A stretch of DNA of 64,000 nt, taken from contig NZ_CP014517.1 in assembly GCF_001577265.1 (NCBI RefSeq), positions 3,198,501-3,262,500 on the forward strand, given 5' to 3'. The position numbers and the translations under genes were made by a program. Numbering within the stretch: position 1 is the first letter of the stretch; every line of letters begins with the position of its first letter. This stretch comes from Variovorax sp. PAMC 28711. Lineage in GTDB: Bacteria; Pseudomonadota; Gammaproteobacteria; Burkholderiales; Burkholderiaceae_C. Shown piece by piece: positions 49,791 through 58,562 of the stretch. The notes below the pieces were generated by a model. That model was not told the origin of the DNA and ran no database searches. It worked only from the letters and a program-made list of their open reading frames with translations.

Positions 49791-50420
49791 TCAGTGTTGC
49801 GGCTTGGTCGCCGTGCCGGTCGTCGCGGTCGCGGCGGCGGCTTCGGTCTGCAGGCGCAGTGCTTCGATCAGTTCGGCCTCGGCCGTCTTGTCGGTCACGC
49901 GGCCCATGGGATCGGGCCCTTCGCCGCGCAGGAACGCGATGCGTTTGATGAGCTCCGACCAGCCCTGCAGCAGCAGCAGCACGAAGCCGATCGGCAACGC
50001 GGCCCACACCGGCCAGCGGATCAGGCCGCCCGAGTTGCCCGACGTTTCGCCTGACTGATACATCTGGATCACGACGGGCGTCGACAGGTAGAGCACCGTC
50101 ACGCACAACGGCGTGAGGAAAAAAGCGAAGCCGATGATGTCGATCCACACCTGCTTTCGCTTGGACAGGCGGCTGTTGAGCACGTCGATGCGCACATGCT
50201 CGCGCTGCAGCAGCGTGAATCCGGCGGCGATCAGGAACGACCAGGCGAACAGGTACCACTGCACTTCCAGGAAGGCGTTGGAACTGGTGTTGAACACCTT
50301 GCGCACGATCGCGTTGATGCCGCTGATCACGGTCGCGGCGAGGATGAGCCAGATGGCGTATTTGCCCACTTGGGCATTGAGCCAGTCGATGGCTTTTGAC
50401 AGCTTGAGCAAGCCTTGCAT
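49791..50420 (-). CDS. TRAP transporter small permease (DctQ)
   Basis: A 209-residue membrane subunit with four helices. KYAIWLILAATVISGINAIVRK and ALEV-like AFLEVQWYLFAWSFLIAAGF are characteristic, followed by REHVRIDVLNSRLSKRKQVW. The tail of about 30 residues is Ala/Thr-rich. The start 50420 gives the first helix at the right place; an open frame continuing upstream is a shadow of the SenA-like gene. Divergent from that gene across about 155 bp. Confidence 0.9.
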   Translation of the reverse strand: MQGLLKLSKAIDWLNAQVGKYAIWLILAATVISGINAIVRKVFNTSSNAFLEVQWYLFAWSFLIAAGFTLLQREHVRIDVLNSRLSKRKQVWIDIIGFAFFLTPLCVTVLYLSTPVVIQMYQSGETSGNSGGLIRWPVWAALPIGFVLLLLQGWSELIKRIAFLRGEGPDPMGRVTDKTAEAELIEALRLQTEAAAATATTGTATKPQH

Positions 50421-50576
50421 TGCGTCTCCATTTGGGTATCGGTGCCCCCAATACGAAGGCACCCGACGCGGCGGCTTCGTGAGCCTTGGTGTCGGGTGCG
50501 TTGGGGGGCTCAATTCTATCGGCGCCCAACGCACCGCCCTACAGGGCGAACCATAGGGGCTGGCCATAATGCGGCC

Positions 50577-51875
50577 ATGGCCCAGACACCGCGATCCTCC
50601 CCGTTTTCCGATGGCATGGCGCCCCATTCGATCGACTCGCCCGACATGCGGCGCGCGGGCCGCGAGCTGCTGTCGCTGGCGCTGATCGACGCGCGCAACC
50701 ACACGCTGCACCTGCTCTCGTTGTACGAAGAAGCGCTGGCGTCTGTGCTGCTGCCGGTGCCGTATCTGGCGGACGAACCGGGCGTGGCGCCACCGCTCTG
50801 GCTGGCGGGTCACGTCGGCTGGTTTGCCGAATGGTGGATCAGCCGCAACACGCAACGCGCCTTCGGCGAGCGGTGTCCGACGCGACCGATGCGCCTCGCC
50901 GCCATCGACCCGAACGCCGACGCGTGGTGGGACCCGATGCAGCGGCCACACGCGGCGCGCTGGGGCCCCGACCTGCCCGACATTGGGCAGACCAAGGCCT
51001 ACTTGCTGGAAACGCTGGAGGTCACGCTCGAGCTGCTCGAGAACGCTGCCGAAACCGACGCCAGCCTCTATTTCTACCGCCTCGCGCTGTCGCATGAAGA
51101 CCTGTGCGGCGAGCAGCTGGTGGTGATGGCGCAAACGCTCGGCGTGTCGCTGGGCATTGGGCAGCCGCCCGCGGCCGTCACGCGCGAACCGTTGCTGGTG
51201 CCCGCGACGGCATGGGATCTCGGGCGGCCCGACAGTGGATTCGTTTTTTCGCAGGAGCAGGGCATGCACCGCGTCGACGTGCCCGAGTTCGAGATCGATG
51301 CCCAGCCGGTGACCTGGAGCCAGTTCATCGAATTCGTCGACGACGGTGGCTACGACAACGAAGCGCTGTGGCACGCCGATGGCTGGCGCTGGCTCGCGGC
51401 GCAGGTCGAGGGCCGGCGCGCGCCGCGCCATGTCGAGCAGATCGGCGGGGCGCGCAACGGCAGCGGGGGCTCGGTGCTGCAACAGCGCTTCGGCACCACG
51501 GTGCGCGCCGCAAGCCACCACAGCGCGGTGCATCTGAGCTGGTGGGAAGCCGATGCCTGGGCCCGGTGGGCGGGCCGTCGCATCGCCACCGAAGTCGAAT
51601 GGGAGATCGCCGCGCACACCGCGCCGCGCCGGGGCTTTCGGTGGGCCGACGTGCAGGAATGGACCGCCGGCACGCTGCGCCCCTGGCCGGGGTTCAGGCC
51701 CGACCCGTGGAGCGCCGGCAGTGCGTTCGACCCGGTGCCCGCGTTCGGTCAGGCCCGCGTGTTGCGCGGCGCCTCTTTCGCCACCCGCGCACGCCTGCGT
51801 TCGCCGCGGCGACGCGATTTCGCACTGCCGCACAGCGACGCCGGCTTCTTCGGCTTCCGGACTTGCGCGCTGTAG
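50577..51875 (+). CDS. SenA/EgtB-like non-heme iron sulfoxide/selenoxide synthase homologue
   Basis: 432 residues: a DinB-like N-terminal domain (about 20-190) and a C-terminal formylglycine-generating-enzyme fold (about 225-432; HLSWWEADAWARWAGRRIAT, then EVEWE and QEWTAG). Proteins of this layout join histidine-betaine to a sulfur or selenium donor (EgtB, OvoA, SenA). The metal histidine in LWLAGHVGWFAEWW near 80 is present, but the usual H-x3-H motif reads HEDLCGE near 176, with cysteine at the third ligand. senB, senC and egtD are absent nearby. No Shine-Dalgarno precedes ATG 50577, while CATAAT lies 8 bp before it, so a leaderless transcript is possible. Confidence 0.8.
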   Translation: MAQTPRSSPFSDGMAPHSIDSPDMRRAGRELLSLALIDARNHTLHLLSLYEEALASVLLPVPYLADEPGVAPPLWLAGHVGWFAEWWISRNTQRAFGERCPTRPMRLAAIDPNADAWWDPMQRPHAARWGPDLPDIGQTKAYLLETLEVTLELLENAAETDASLYFYRLALSHEDLCGEQLVVMAQTLGVSLGIGQPPAAVTREPLLVPATAWDLGRPDSGFVFSQEQGMHRVDVPEFEIDAQPVTWSQFIEFVDDGGYDNEALWHADGWRWLAAQVEGRRAPRHVEQIGGARNGSGGSVLQQRFGTTVRAASHHSAVHLSWWEADAWARWAGRRIATEVEWEIAAHTAPRRGFRWADVQEWTAGTLRPWPGFRPDPWSAGSAFDPVPAFGQARVLRGASFATRARLRSPRRRDFALPHSDAGFFGFRTCAL

Positions 51876-51894
51876 TTTTTTTCAGGGAGCTTCC

Positions 51895-52596
51895 ATGTCT
51901 TTTCCGTTTCGCGCTTTCGCAGCGCTTTGCCTCGGCTTGTCCTTGTTGCTGGCCGGTTGCGGCAGCAAGGAGCCGGCGCAGCGCACCGCTTTCATCGGGT
52001 TCCTGCAGACGCGCATCCTCGACAAGCCCGGCCTTCACGTGCCCAAGCTCACCGAAGAAGAAAAAGGGAGATTCGGCGACTACGCCGCCCACTACGCGGT
52101 CATCTCCGATTTCAACGATGGGATGAGCAGCGCGGTGAGCCAGCCGATGAACGCGCTGATCGCCAAGGGCGCGATCCGTTCGATCGCCGAAGTCGTTGCG
52201 CGGCGTGGCGACATCGAGCAGGTGCAGCAGGGCATGGCGACCCTGCGCGCCGCGCTCGACCAGCAGCAGGCCGCCGCCGACCAGGCGCGCGCCGCCCTGA
52301 AGCAGCCCGACGACTTGAAGACCGTCTACGACCAGGCCTACGCCCGCACGGTCACTGTGCCCGCGACCACGTTCAAGGACGTGTTCCCTGCCGTCGATTT
52401 CACGCTCGCCGAGACGCTGAAGATTGCCGACTTTTTGCAGAAGAACGCGGCAAAAGTGAAGATCACCGGCAGCAATGTGACCGTGGAAGACCCGGCCACG
52501 CTGGCCGAACTCAACAAGATGCTGCAGTCGTTGCAATTGCGCGGCGCCGAGCTGAGCGCTGCGCAGCGCAAGTTGCAGGCGATGGTCCGCGGCTGA
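51895..52596 (+). CDS. DUF3053 family lipoprotein
   Basis: A 233-residue lipoprotein. The signal peptide ends LLLAGC (cysteine at residue 22). The mature DUF3053-like region is helical: FIGFLQTRILDKPGLHVPKLTEEEK near 32-56, AALDQQQAAADQARAALKQ coiled-coil-like near 116-134 and a C-terminal helix. GGGAGC precedes ATG 51895. It follows the SenA-like gene by 19 bp on the same strand and may be co-transcribed, but the family is usually independent. Function unknown. Confidence 0.82.
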   Translation: MSFPFRAFAALCLGLSLLLAGCGSKEPAQRTAFIGFLQTRILDKPGLHVPKLTEEEKGRFGDYAAHYAVISDFNDGMSSAVSQPMNALIAKGAIRSIAEVVARRGDIEQVQQGMATLRAALDQQQAAADQARAALKQPDDLKTVYDQAYARTVTVPATTFKDVFPAVDFTLAETLKIADFLQKNAAKVKITGSNVTVEDPATLAELNKMLQSLQLRGAELSAAQRKLQAMVRG

Positions 52597-52598
52597 TC

Positions 52599-54023
52599 TC
52601 AGGGCGGGCCGGCGCCGAGCGGCGGCGCCACTTCCTCCAACGGCTTGCGCTCGGCATCGACGCCCCAGCGCAAGGCCAGCAGTCCTGCGACGATCACGAG
52701 GGCCGCACCGATGCAGTAGCCCACCATCACCGCGCTGCGGCTGCCGGTCTCGATCAGCATGCCGAACAACACGGGCGCCGCGAAGCCGCCCGCGCCAGTG
52801 CCAACCGCGTAGAAAATCGAGATCGCCAGCGCGCGCATCTCGAGCGGGAACACCTCGCTCACCGTGAGGTAGGCCGAGCTCGCCGCCGCCGAGGCGAGAA
52901 AGAACACCGCCGACCAACACAAGGCCTGGCTCATCGCATCGAGCCAGCCGAGCATGAAGGCCCAGCCGGTGAGTGCCAGGCCGACGCCCGACAGCACATA
53001 CGTGAGCGCGATCATCTTGCGTCGCCCGACGCGATCGAACAGCGGGCCGAGCAGCAGTGGCCCGAGCACATTGCCGAGCGCGAACGGAAAGATGTAGAGC
53101 GCGACCCGCGCGTCCGCCACGCCGTGAAAGCGCGTCAGCACCAGCGCGTAGGTGAAGAAGATCGCGTTGTAGAAAAAGGCTTGCGAAACCATCAGCGCCA
53201 TCGCGACGATGCTGCGCTGCCGGTAGCGGTGCAGCAGCACGCGCGCCACCTCGCGCATCGAGGGGCTGCCATGCGTGCCGATCGCGGAGCGTCCGGCGGC
53301 GGGCGGCAGCGCACCGTGCTGCGCGATCACCTCGGCCTCGATACGCTCGACGATGCGCAACGCCTCGTCGGCGCGGCCGTGCGCTATCAACCAGCGCGGG
53401 CTCTCGGGCACGTCGCGCCGAACCAGCAGGATCGCGACGGCAAGCACCGCGCCGAGTCCGAAGCCCGCGCGCCAGCCCCACACGGGGCCCAGCACGTGCG
53501 GATCGAGCAGCACGAGACTCAGCCCTGCGCCGAGCGCCGCACCCACCCAGAAGCTGCCGTTGATCGCGAGGTTCACGCGGCCACGCACCCGCGCCGGGAT
53601 CAACTCGTCTATGGCCGAATTGATCGCCGCGTATTCGCCGCCGATGCCCAGCCCGGTGACGAAGCGGCACAGCGCGAAGAATGCGAAGTCGGTGGAGAAC
53701 GCAGTCGCGAGCGTGCCGACGGTGTAGACCACCAGCGTGACCAGAAAGAGCTTCTTGCGACCCAGCCGGTCGGTGAGCCGTCCGAAGAGCAGGGCGCCGA
53801 TCACCGCGCCGGCGATGTAGATGGAGCCCGACCAGCCGATCTGGCCGGCACTCAGCGCGAGCGTGTCGGCGCGTTCGAGCACCGCGCCGATCGAGCCGAC
53901 CAGCGTCACCTCCAGGCCGTCGAGCACCCAGGCCACGCCGAGTGCGATCACGACCCGCCAGTGCCATCGCGACCAGGGCAGCCGGTCGAGCCGGGCGGGG
54001 ATATCGCTGGTGGCTGTCGTCAT
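52599..54023 (-). CDS. major facilitator superfamily transporter
   Basis: A 474-residue inner-membrane transporter with twelve helices. The cytoplasmic loop 2-3 motif is GRLTDRLGRKKLF near 80, and its repeat GPLFDRVGRRKM is near 320. CRFVTGLGIGGEYAAINSAIDELIP matches sugar/aromatic-acid symporters of the SP or AAHS type. The start 54023 fits the short cytoplasmic N-terminus; an ATG 12 codons earlier is possible. Convergent with the DUF3053 gene at a 2-bp gap, divergent from msrB. Substrate unknown. Confidence 0.9.
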   Translation of the reverse strand: MTTATSDIPARLDRLPWSRWHWRVVIALGVAWVLDGLEVTLVGSIGAVLERADTLALSAGQIGWSGSIYIAGAVIGALLFGRLTDRLGRKKLFLVTLVVYTVGTLATAFSTDFAFFALCRFVTGLGIGGEYAAINSAIDELIPARVRGRVNLAINGSFWVGAALGAGLSLVLLDPHVLGPVWGWRAGFGLGAVLAVAILLVRRDVPESPRWLIAHGRADEALRIVERIEAEVIAQHGALPPAAGRSAIGTHGSPSMREVARVLLHRYRQRSIVAMALMVSQAFFYNAIFFTYALVLTRFHGVADARVALYIFPFALGNVLGPLLLGPLFDRVGRRKMIALTYVLSGVGLALTGWAFMLGWLDAMSQALCWSAVFFLASAAASSAYLTVSEVFPLEMRALAISIFYAVGTGAGGFAAPVLFGMLIETGSRSAVMVGYCIGAALVIVAGLLALRWGVDAERKPLEEVAPPLGAGPP

Positions 54024-54134
54024 GTCAAGGTCATTATGGGACGGCACTTGCGAGGGCATTTAAAAGAGGCGATCCTGAATCCCGATACCCCTTGCGCGCG
54101 TACAGCAAGGGTGCATTCAAACGGAGAACACCAC

Positions 54135-54644
54135 ATGATTCCACGCAGAGTTTTCACCGCCGCCCTGGCTGCAACCGGTTTGGGTTCGCTGTCGGGCTTT
54201 CTGTTCACGCCGCTCGCGCAGGCGGCCAAGGCCTACGAAGTCACCCGCACCGAAGCCGAATGGAAGGCGATGCTGACGCCCGACCAGTTCGAGGTGCTGC
54301 GGCAGGCCGGTACCGAGCGGCCCTATTCGAGCCCGCTCGACAAGGAAAAGCGCGCCGGCACCTTCTCGTGCGCAGGCTGCAAGCAGGCGCTTTTTTCGTC
54401 GGCTGCCAAGTTCGACAGCCGCACTGGATGGCCGAGCTTCTATGCGCCGATCGGCAAGGCGGTGGAGAAGACGGCGGACAACAGCCTCGGCATGAGCCGC
54501 GATGAAGTCCTGTGCAGCCGCTGCGGCGGGCATCTCGGCCATGTGTTCGACGACGGGCCCAAGCCGACCGGCCTGCGCTACTGCATGAATGGGCTGGCCA
54601 TGACGTTCGCGCCGGGCACCGCACCGCCGGTAGTGCTTTCGTAG
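54135..54644 (+). CDS. msrB: peptide methionine (R)-S-oxide reductase with Tat signal
   Basis: Reduces methionine-R-sulfoxide. 169 residues. After a signal [17 protein letters not shown] (twin arginine, hydrophobic run, cut near AQA), the MsrB domain has zinc sites CAGC near 85 and CSRC near 134, [10 protein letters not shown] near 104, [11 protein letters not shown] near 140 and the catalytic cysteine in RYCMNGLAM near 154. Standard MsrB is cytosolic, so this copy probably repairs periplasmic proteins. Confidence 0.93.
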   Translation: MIPRRVFTAALAATGLGSLSGFLFTPLAQAAKAYEVTRTEAEWKAMLTPDQFEVLRQAGTERPYSSPLDKEKRAGTFSCAGCKQALFSSAAKFDSRTGWPSFYAPIGKAVEKTADNSLGMSRDEVLCSRCGGHLGHVFDDGPKPTGLRYCMNGLAMTFAPGTAPPVVLS

Positions 54645-54718
54645 CCGGTTGTCGCGGCCAGCCGCGGTCGCCGGTAAAGTCAGGGCACTTTTTTGCAACC
54701 AGCCCGGGACACACCGAC

Positions 54719-56161
54719 ATGACCAGTTCTTACTCCGACACCCGACTTCTCATCGACGGCGAGTGGTGCGATGCCGCCAGCCGCAAGACCCTCGACGTGC
54801 TGAACCCGGCGACGGGCGAGCGCATCGGACGCGTCGCGCATGCCGGGATCGCCGACCTCGACCGCGCCCTGGCCTCGGCCCAACGCGGTTTCGACAAGTG
54901 GAAGAACACCCCCGCCAACGAACGCGCCGCCACCATGCGCAAAGCCGCCGGGCTGCTGCGCGAACGGGCTGACAGCATCGCCCGCCTGCTCACGCAGGAG
55001 CAGGGCAAGCCGCTGGCCGAAGCGCGCGTCGAAGTGATGGCGGGCGCCGACATCATCGAATGGTTCGCCGACGAAGGCCGCCGTGTGTACGGCCGCATCG
55101 TGCCCTCGCGCAACCTCGCCGCGCAGCAGCTCGTGCTGAAGGAGCCGGTCGGTCCGGTCGCCGCGTTCACGCCGTGGAACTTCCCGATCAACCAGATCGT
55201 GCGCAAGCTCGGCGCGGCGCTCGCCACCGGCTGTTCGTTCCTGGTCAAGGCCCCGGAAGAAACGCCCGCATCGCCCGCCGCGCTGCTGCAGGCTTTCGTG
55301 GATGCTGGCATCCCGCCCGGCACCGTTGGCCTGGTGTTCGGCGACCCGGCCGAAATCTCCAGCTACCTCATCGCCAGCCCGATCATCCGCAAGGTCACCT
55401 TCACCGGCTCGACGCCGGTCGGCAAGCAACTGGCCGCACTCGCCGGCCAGCACATGAAGCGCGTGACGATGGAACTCGGCGGCCACGCCCCGGTGATCGT
55501 CGCGGAAGACGCCAACGTGGCACTCGCGGTCAAGGCCGCCGGTGCGGCCAAGTTCCGCAACGCCGGCCAGGTCTGCATTTCGCCCACCCGCTTCCTCGTG
55601 CACAACAGCCTGGTCGAAGAGTTCGCGCAGACGCTGGTCAAGCACGCCGAAAGCCTGAAGCTCGGCGACGGCCTCACCGAAGGCACGACGCTCGGCCCGC
55701 TCGCCAACGCACGCCGCATCACCGCGATGGCCAAGGTGATGGACGACGCGCGCAGCAAGGGCGCGACCATCGCGACCGGTGGCGAACGCGTCGGCAGTGC
55801 CGGCAACTTCTTCGCGCCGACCGTCATCACCAACGTGTCGCTCGACGCCGATGTGTTCAACAACGAGCCCTTCGGTCCGGTCGCGGCCATTCGCGGTTTC
55901 GACACGCTCGACGAAGCCATCACCGAAGCCAACCGCCTGCCGTTCGGCCTGGCGGGCTACGCGTTCACCGGCTCGATCAAGAACGCGCACATCCTGGCGC
56001 AGCGCCTGGAGCTCGGCATGCTGTGGATCAACCAGCCGGCCACGCCGTCGCCGGAAATGCCCTTCGGCGGCGTGAAGGATTCGGGCTATGGCTCGGAGGG
56101 CGGCCCGGAAGCGCTCGAGTCGTACCTCGTCACCAAGTCGGTGTCGATCATGGGCGTGTGA
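54719..56161 (+). CDS. gabD: NAD(P)-dependent succinate-semialdehyde dehydrogenase-like aldehyde dehydrogenase
   Basis: A 480-residue class-3-like aldehyde dehydrogenase. [20 protein letters not shown] near 145, [14 protein letters not shown] near 226, [11 protein letters not shown] near 251 (catalytic Glu) and [14 protein letters not shown] near 281 (catalytic Cys) are present, with the [15 protein letters not shown] tail of the GabD group. GABA shunt or related semialdehyde oxidation is the likely role; a related hydroxybutyrate or 2-oxo semialdehyde cannot be excluded. No gabT is adjacent. The start follows a short untranslated region after msrB. Confidence 0.88.
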   Translation: MTSSYSDTRLLIDGEWCDAASRKTLDVLNPATGERIGRVAHAGIADLDRALASAQRGFDKWKNTPANERAATMRKAAGLLRERADSIARLLTQEQGKPLAEARVEVMAGADIIEWFADEGRRVYGRIVPSRNLAAQQLVLKEPVGPVAAFTPWNFPINQIVRKLGAALATGCSFLVKAPEETPASPAALLQAFVDAGIPPGTVGLVFGDPAEISSYLIASPIIRKVTFTGSTPVGKQLAALAGQHMKRVTMELGGHAPVIVAEDANVALAVKAAGAAKFRNAGQVCISPTRFLVHNSLVEEFAQTLVKHAESLKLGDGLTEGTTLGPLANARRITAMAKVMDDARSKGATIATGGERVGSAGNFFAPTVITNVSLDADVFNNEPFGPVAAIRGFDTLDEAITEANRLPFGLAGYAFTGSIKNAHILAQRLELGMLWINQPATPSPEMPFGGVKDSGYGSEGGPEALESYLVTKSVSIMGV

Positions 56162-56344
56162 CGCGTGGGCGCCGCTCGGCGCCCAGCACGACCGCCCGCG
56201 TCATCGACGCGCGCCTGTAGAAACGATCATTCCTTCACCCCATGGGTCCAGAGCGCAGACTTCGTGCCGCTCGACGCTGGCAGGCTGCACAGCCTCACTG
56301 GCCTGCTGGACACGGTGACGATCGGCGCGTGAGATTCGAATGAA

Positions 56345-56364
56345 AACGGGCGGCAGCGCCCGTT
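56345..56364 (-). terminator. orphan hairpin, terminator-like on the minus strand
   Basis: AACGGGCG-GCAG-CGCCCGTT is a perfect 8-bp stem, followed by TTTTCA when read on the minus strand. No minus-strand gene ends just upstream of it, so it may be a leftover. Confidence 0.35.
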
Positions 56365-56445
56365 CCGCTTGCGCACTTAGCTTTCAACTCGATTTCGTTT
56401 CACTCGGGATGTTGAGAACGATGCAGGGGGGGGCCGAGGTTGGCA

Positions 56446-56511
56446 GGTGGCCCCTTCCGCGAATGTCCCCCGGCCTGCGGCCTCCTCCTTTATTTCTCTA
56501 CAGGGGCCACC
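56446..56511. repeat. possible dispersed intergenic repeat with 10-bp inverted ends
   Basis: GGTGGCCCCT at 56446-56455 and its exact complement at 56502-56511 enclose 46 bp that include an inner GGCC-TGC-GGCC repeat and a pyrimidine-rich CTCCTCCTTTATTTC. The make-up resembles short mobile intergenic repeats seen in Comamonadaceae. Only one copy is in this window, so its repetitive nature is unproven. Confidence 0.4.
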
Positions 56512-56671
56512 CGCCACCCTCAGCCATGGATGCGTAGTGGGTGCTCGAACGGCGTAGCGAAGAAATTTGTGGACAGCTGCAATCGGCCAGAAGCAGCCCT
56601 TGGCGCTGCAGTAAACCGGCTTGGTCTGCCAATAAACCTTTTTGTTTGGCGTGCGATGTTGTCAATAACCT

Positions 56672-57142
56672 ATGAAGCATTTTCAGAAAACACTTCAAGC
56701 GCTTTTGTCTTTTATCCTGATGGCGGGGTGCACCGACAACATTGAGAAATTGAAGCTTAGTAATGAAGATAGGGAGCGAATTCTCCTCTTGCAAAATCCC
56801 TTTGGAGAAAATCTCGTCCGACTAAACAAGGCTGGGAAAGGCGAGCCTATTTTGATAGGTCTGAAAGATTGCAAGGTCTACCGCGCCGAACCTGAGCAAG
56901 GGGTAGTTACCGAGTGGGTTCACGTACAGGAAGTCGCTGAGTTCTACCCCCTCCCGTCGGCGTGCAACCGCGAGAGTGTGGAATATGACGGCGAATACGT
57001 AAGAATAGAGTTCTGCAAAACGCCAATGGGTGCAGGCGGTGGATGCGCGGGTGGAATTAGTCCTCACCGAAGTCGAAACGGCAAAGATTGGGAGGTCCGT
57101 ACCGAAAAAGGCAAATGGAAATTGATAGACAAGTTGCCTTAG
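56672..57142 (+). CDS. hypothetical lipoprotein, AT-richer
   Basis: A 156-residue lipoprotein with signal KHFQKTLQALLSFIL and lipobox LMAGC (cysteine at residue 20). The mature part is mixed alpha/beta with three or four cysteines (IGLKDCKVYRAEPEQG, PSACNRESVEYDGEY, RIEFCKTPMGAGGGC). No family is recognised. Codons such as AAT, AAA, TTG and ATA are frequent, unlike most neighbours. It sits between a repeat-bearing gap and the IS element, which suggests acquisition. Confidence 0.7.
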   Translation: MKHFQKTLQALLSFILMAGCTDNIEKLKLSNEDRERILLLQNPFGENLVRLNKAGKGEPILIGLKDCKVYRAEPEQGVVTEWVHVQEVAEFYPLPSACNRESVEYDGEYVRIEFCKTPMGAGGGCAGGISPHRSRNGKDWEVRTEKGKWKLIDKLP

Positions 57143-57302
57143 GAGAGGTCTTATAGGGGCGCCTCCGGGATGGCAAGAGCGCGCGCGTGCGAACATCCAA
57201 GAGCCAGGAATGCAGTCGCCGTAGCGCGGTGAAAGGTGGTTCGAGGAAACGTCCGTTTTCTTGAGCCAGCAATCTCCGCTTAGGGCCCACCGCCGACGAC
57301 CG

Positions 57303-58491
57303 CTAGGGATGGTCTGCACAACCTGCGCCGCGAGCGACAGGCGGCGTGAACTTCAAGCGACGTGAAGCTGGCGGCTGATTTTTGTGTGTTTACCTGACCG
57401 CTCCCCGCGTAGATTGCCCTTGGCGAGCTCAGTTCGGGCGATTCCCCGACTTCCAGGCGCACTCATCCCTGTGCGCCCTGCATCAGCTTGCCCCTGGCCA
57501 TCCACAGATTGCTCAACGCGAACAGCGTGTGCAATTGCGCCGTGTTCTTGGCCAGCCCCCGGTATCGCACCTTCACATGGCCGAACTGCCGCTTGATCAC
57601 CCGAAACGGGTGCTCCACCCTGGCGCGCACGCTGGCCTTGAGCTGCTCGACCTTGTCGATCAGCGCGTCGATCTCGGCTGTCCTGTCCAGCATCCTTCGC
57701 TTGCCCGGTCGCATGGCGATGTGCCAGGTCAGGTCTTGCCGGGCATCAAGACGCTTGTGCGCTCCCTGGTAGCCCGCATCCCCGTGAACCGACGACTCCT
57801 GCCCGTGCAGCAATGCGTTGGCCTGGGTCACGTCGTTCACATTGGCCGCCGTGCCGATCACCGTGTGCACCAGGCCAGAGTCGGCATCCACACCGATGTG
57901 CGCCTTCATCCCGAAGTGCCATTGGTTGCCCTTCTTGGTCTGGTGCATCTCGGGGTCGCGCAAGCCGTCCTTGTTCTTGGTGGAGCTCGGTGCGGCAATG
58001 AGGGTGGCATCGACGGCGGTGCCACTCTTGAGCAAGAGGCCGCGCTGGGTGAGCATGGCGTTGACCGTCGCCATGATCTGCAAGGCCAGGCCGTGGGCTT
58101 CAAGCAGGTGACGAAATCTGAGGATGGTGCTCTCGTCGGGCAGGCGGCTCATGCCGGGATCGAGCCGCGCAAACTCGCAGTAGAGGGGCACGTCGTACAA
58201 GGCTTCTTCCATGGCCGGGTCCGACAAGGTGAACCATTGCTGCATGAAGTGGATGCGCAGCAGGGTTTCCACGGCAAAGGGAGGTCTGCCGGTCTTGCCA
58301 GCGGGTGCGTGGGGTTGGATCAGCCCGACCAGCTCGGCCCAAGGCACCACCAGGTTCATCTCGTCGAGAAAGTCGCGCTTGCGCGTTCTCTTGCTGGAGA
58401 GTTCGAACCCGCTGGCGCCAAGGCTGATTTGCTTCATCTGTGTTCAACGATCACTGGCGGCAACCGGTGGACTTGTGCAGACCATCCCTAG
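57303..58491 (-). mobile_element. complete IS5-family insertion sequence with CTAG target duplication
   Basis: The 1181-bp element (57307-58487) is bounded by terminal inverted repeats, GGATGGTCTGCACAA on the left and its complement on the right. Both sides are flanked by CTAG (57303-57306 and 58488-58491), matching the YTAR target duplication of IS5-group elements. It carries one transposase gene on the minus strand. No coding gene is visibly interrupted. Confidence 0.93.
57463..58437 (-). CDS. IS5 family transposase
   Basis: A 324-residue DDE transposase. The N-terminal FVVPW-like region (LVVPWAELVGLIQPH) precedes GRPPFAVETLLRIHFMQQWF, typical of the IS5 group. The catalytic residues fall in SGTAVDATLIAAPS (first Asp, near 142), HGDAGYQGAHKR (second Asp, near 219) and ARVEHPFRVIKRQFG (Glu, near 273; the Y-(2)-R-(3)-E-(6)-K type motif). 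No frameshift is seen and the ends of the element are intact, so it may be active. Confidence 0.95.
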   Translation of the reverse strand: MKQISLGASGFELSSKRTRKRDFLDEMNLVVPWAELVGLIQPHAPAGKTGRPPFAVETLLRIHFMQQWFTLSDPAMEEALYDVPLYCEFARLDPGMSRLPDESTILRFRHLLEAHGLALQIMATVNAMLTQRGLLLKSGTAVDATLIAAPSSTKNKDGLRDPEMHQTKKGNQWHFGMKAHIGVDADSGLVHTVIGTAANVNDVTQANALLHGQESSVHGDAGYQGAHKRLDARQDLTWHIAMRPGKRRMLDRTAEIDALIDKVEQLKASVRARVEHPFRVIKRQFGHVKVRYRGLAKNTAQLHTLFALSNLWMARGKLMQGAQG

Positions 58492-58562
58492 AGCGGTCGT
58501 ATCTGGATTTGAGCAACGGCACTGCCCCACCGGCCTCAGCCCGGGCGCAGCCAACACACAGC

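Larger units (their letters stand above)
56162..56671. other. 510-bp intergenic region with remnants and inverted repeats
   Basis: No intact gene. A short plus-strand frame ending at 56331 (PWVQSADFVPLDAGRLHSL) looks like the end of a decayed gene, but its family is not recognised. Two hairpins described separately lie at 56345 and 56446. The right part up to the lipoprotein gene is visibly AT-richer, which fits the start of an acquired segment. Confidence 0.5.

Noticed and set aside
51927..54644. A 905-codon plus-strand frame spanning the DUF3053, MFS and msrB genes
   Set aside because: Only its last 169 codons (msrB) are real; the rest is a shadow of the MFS gene on the other strand.
57307..58487. 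Plus-strand open frame of 369 codons across the IS element
   Set aside because: Antisense to an intact DDE transposase with all catalytic residues and correct ends.
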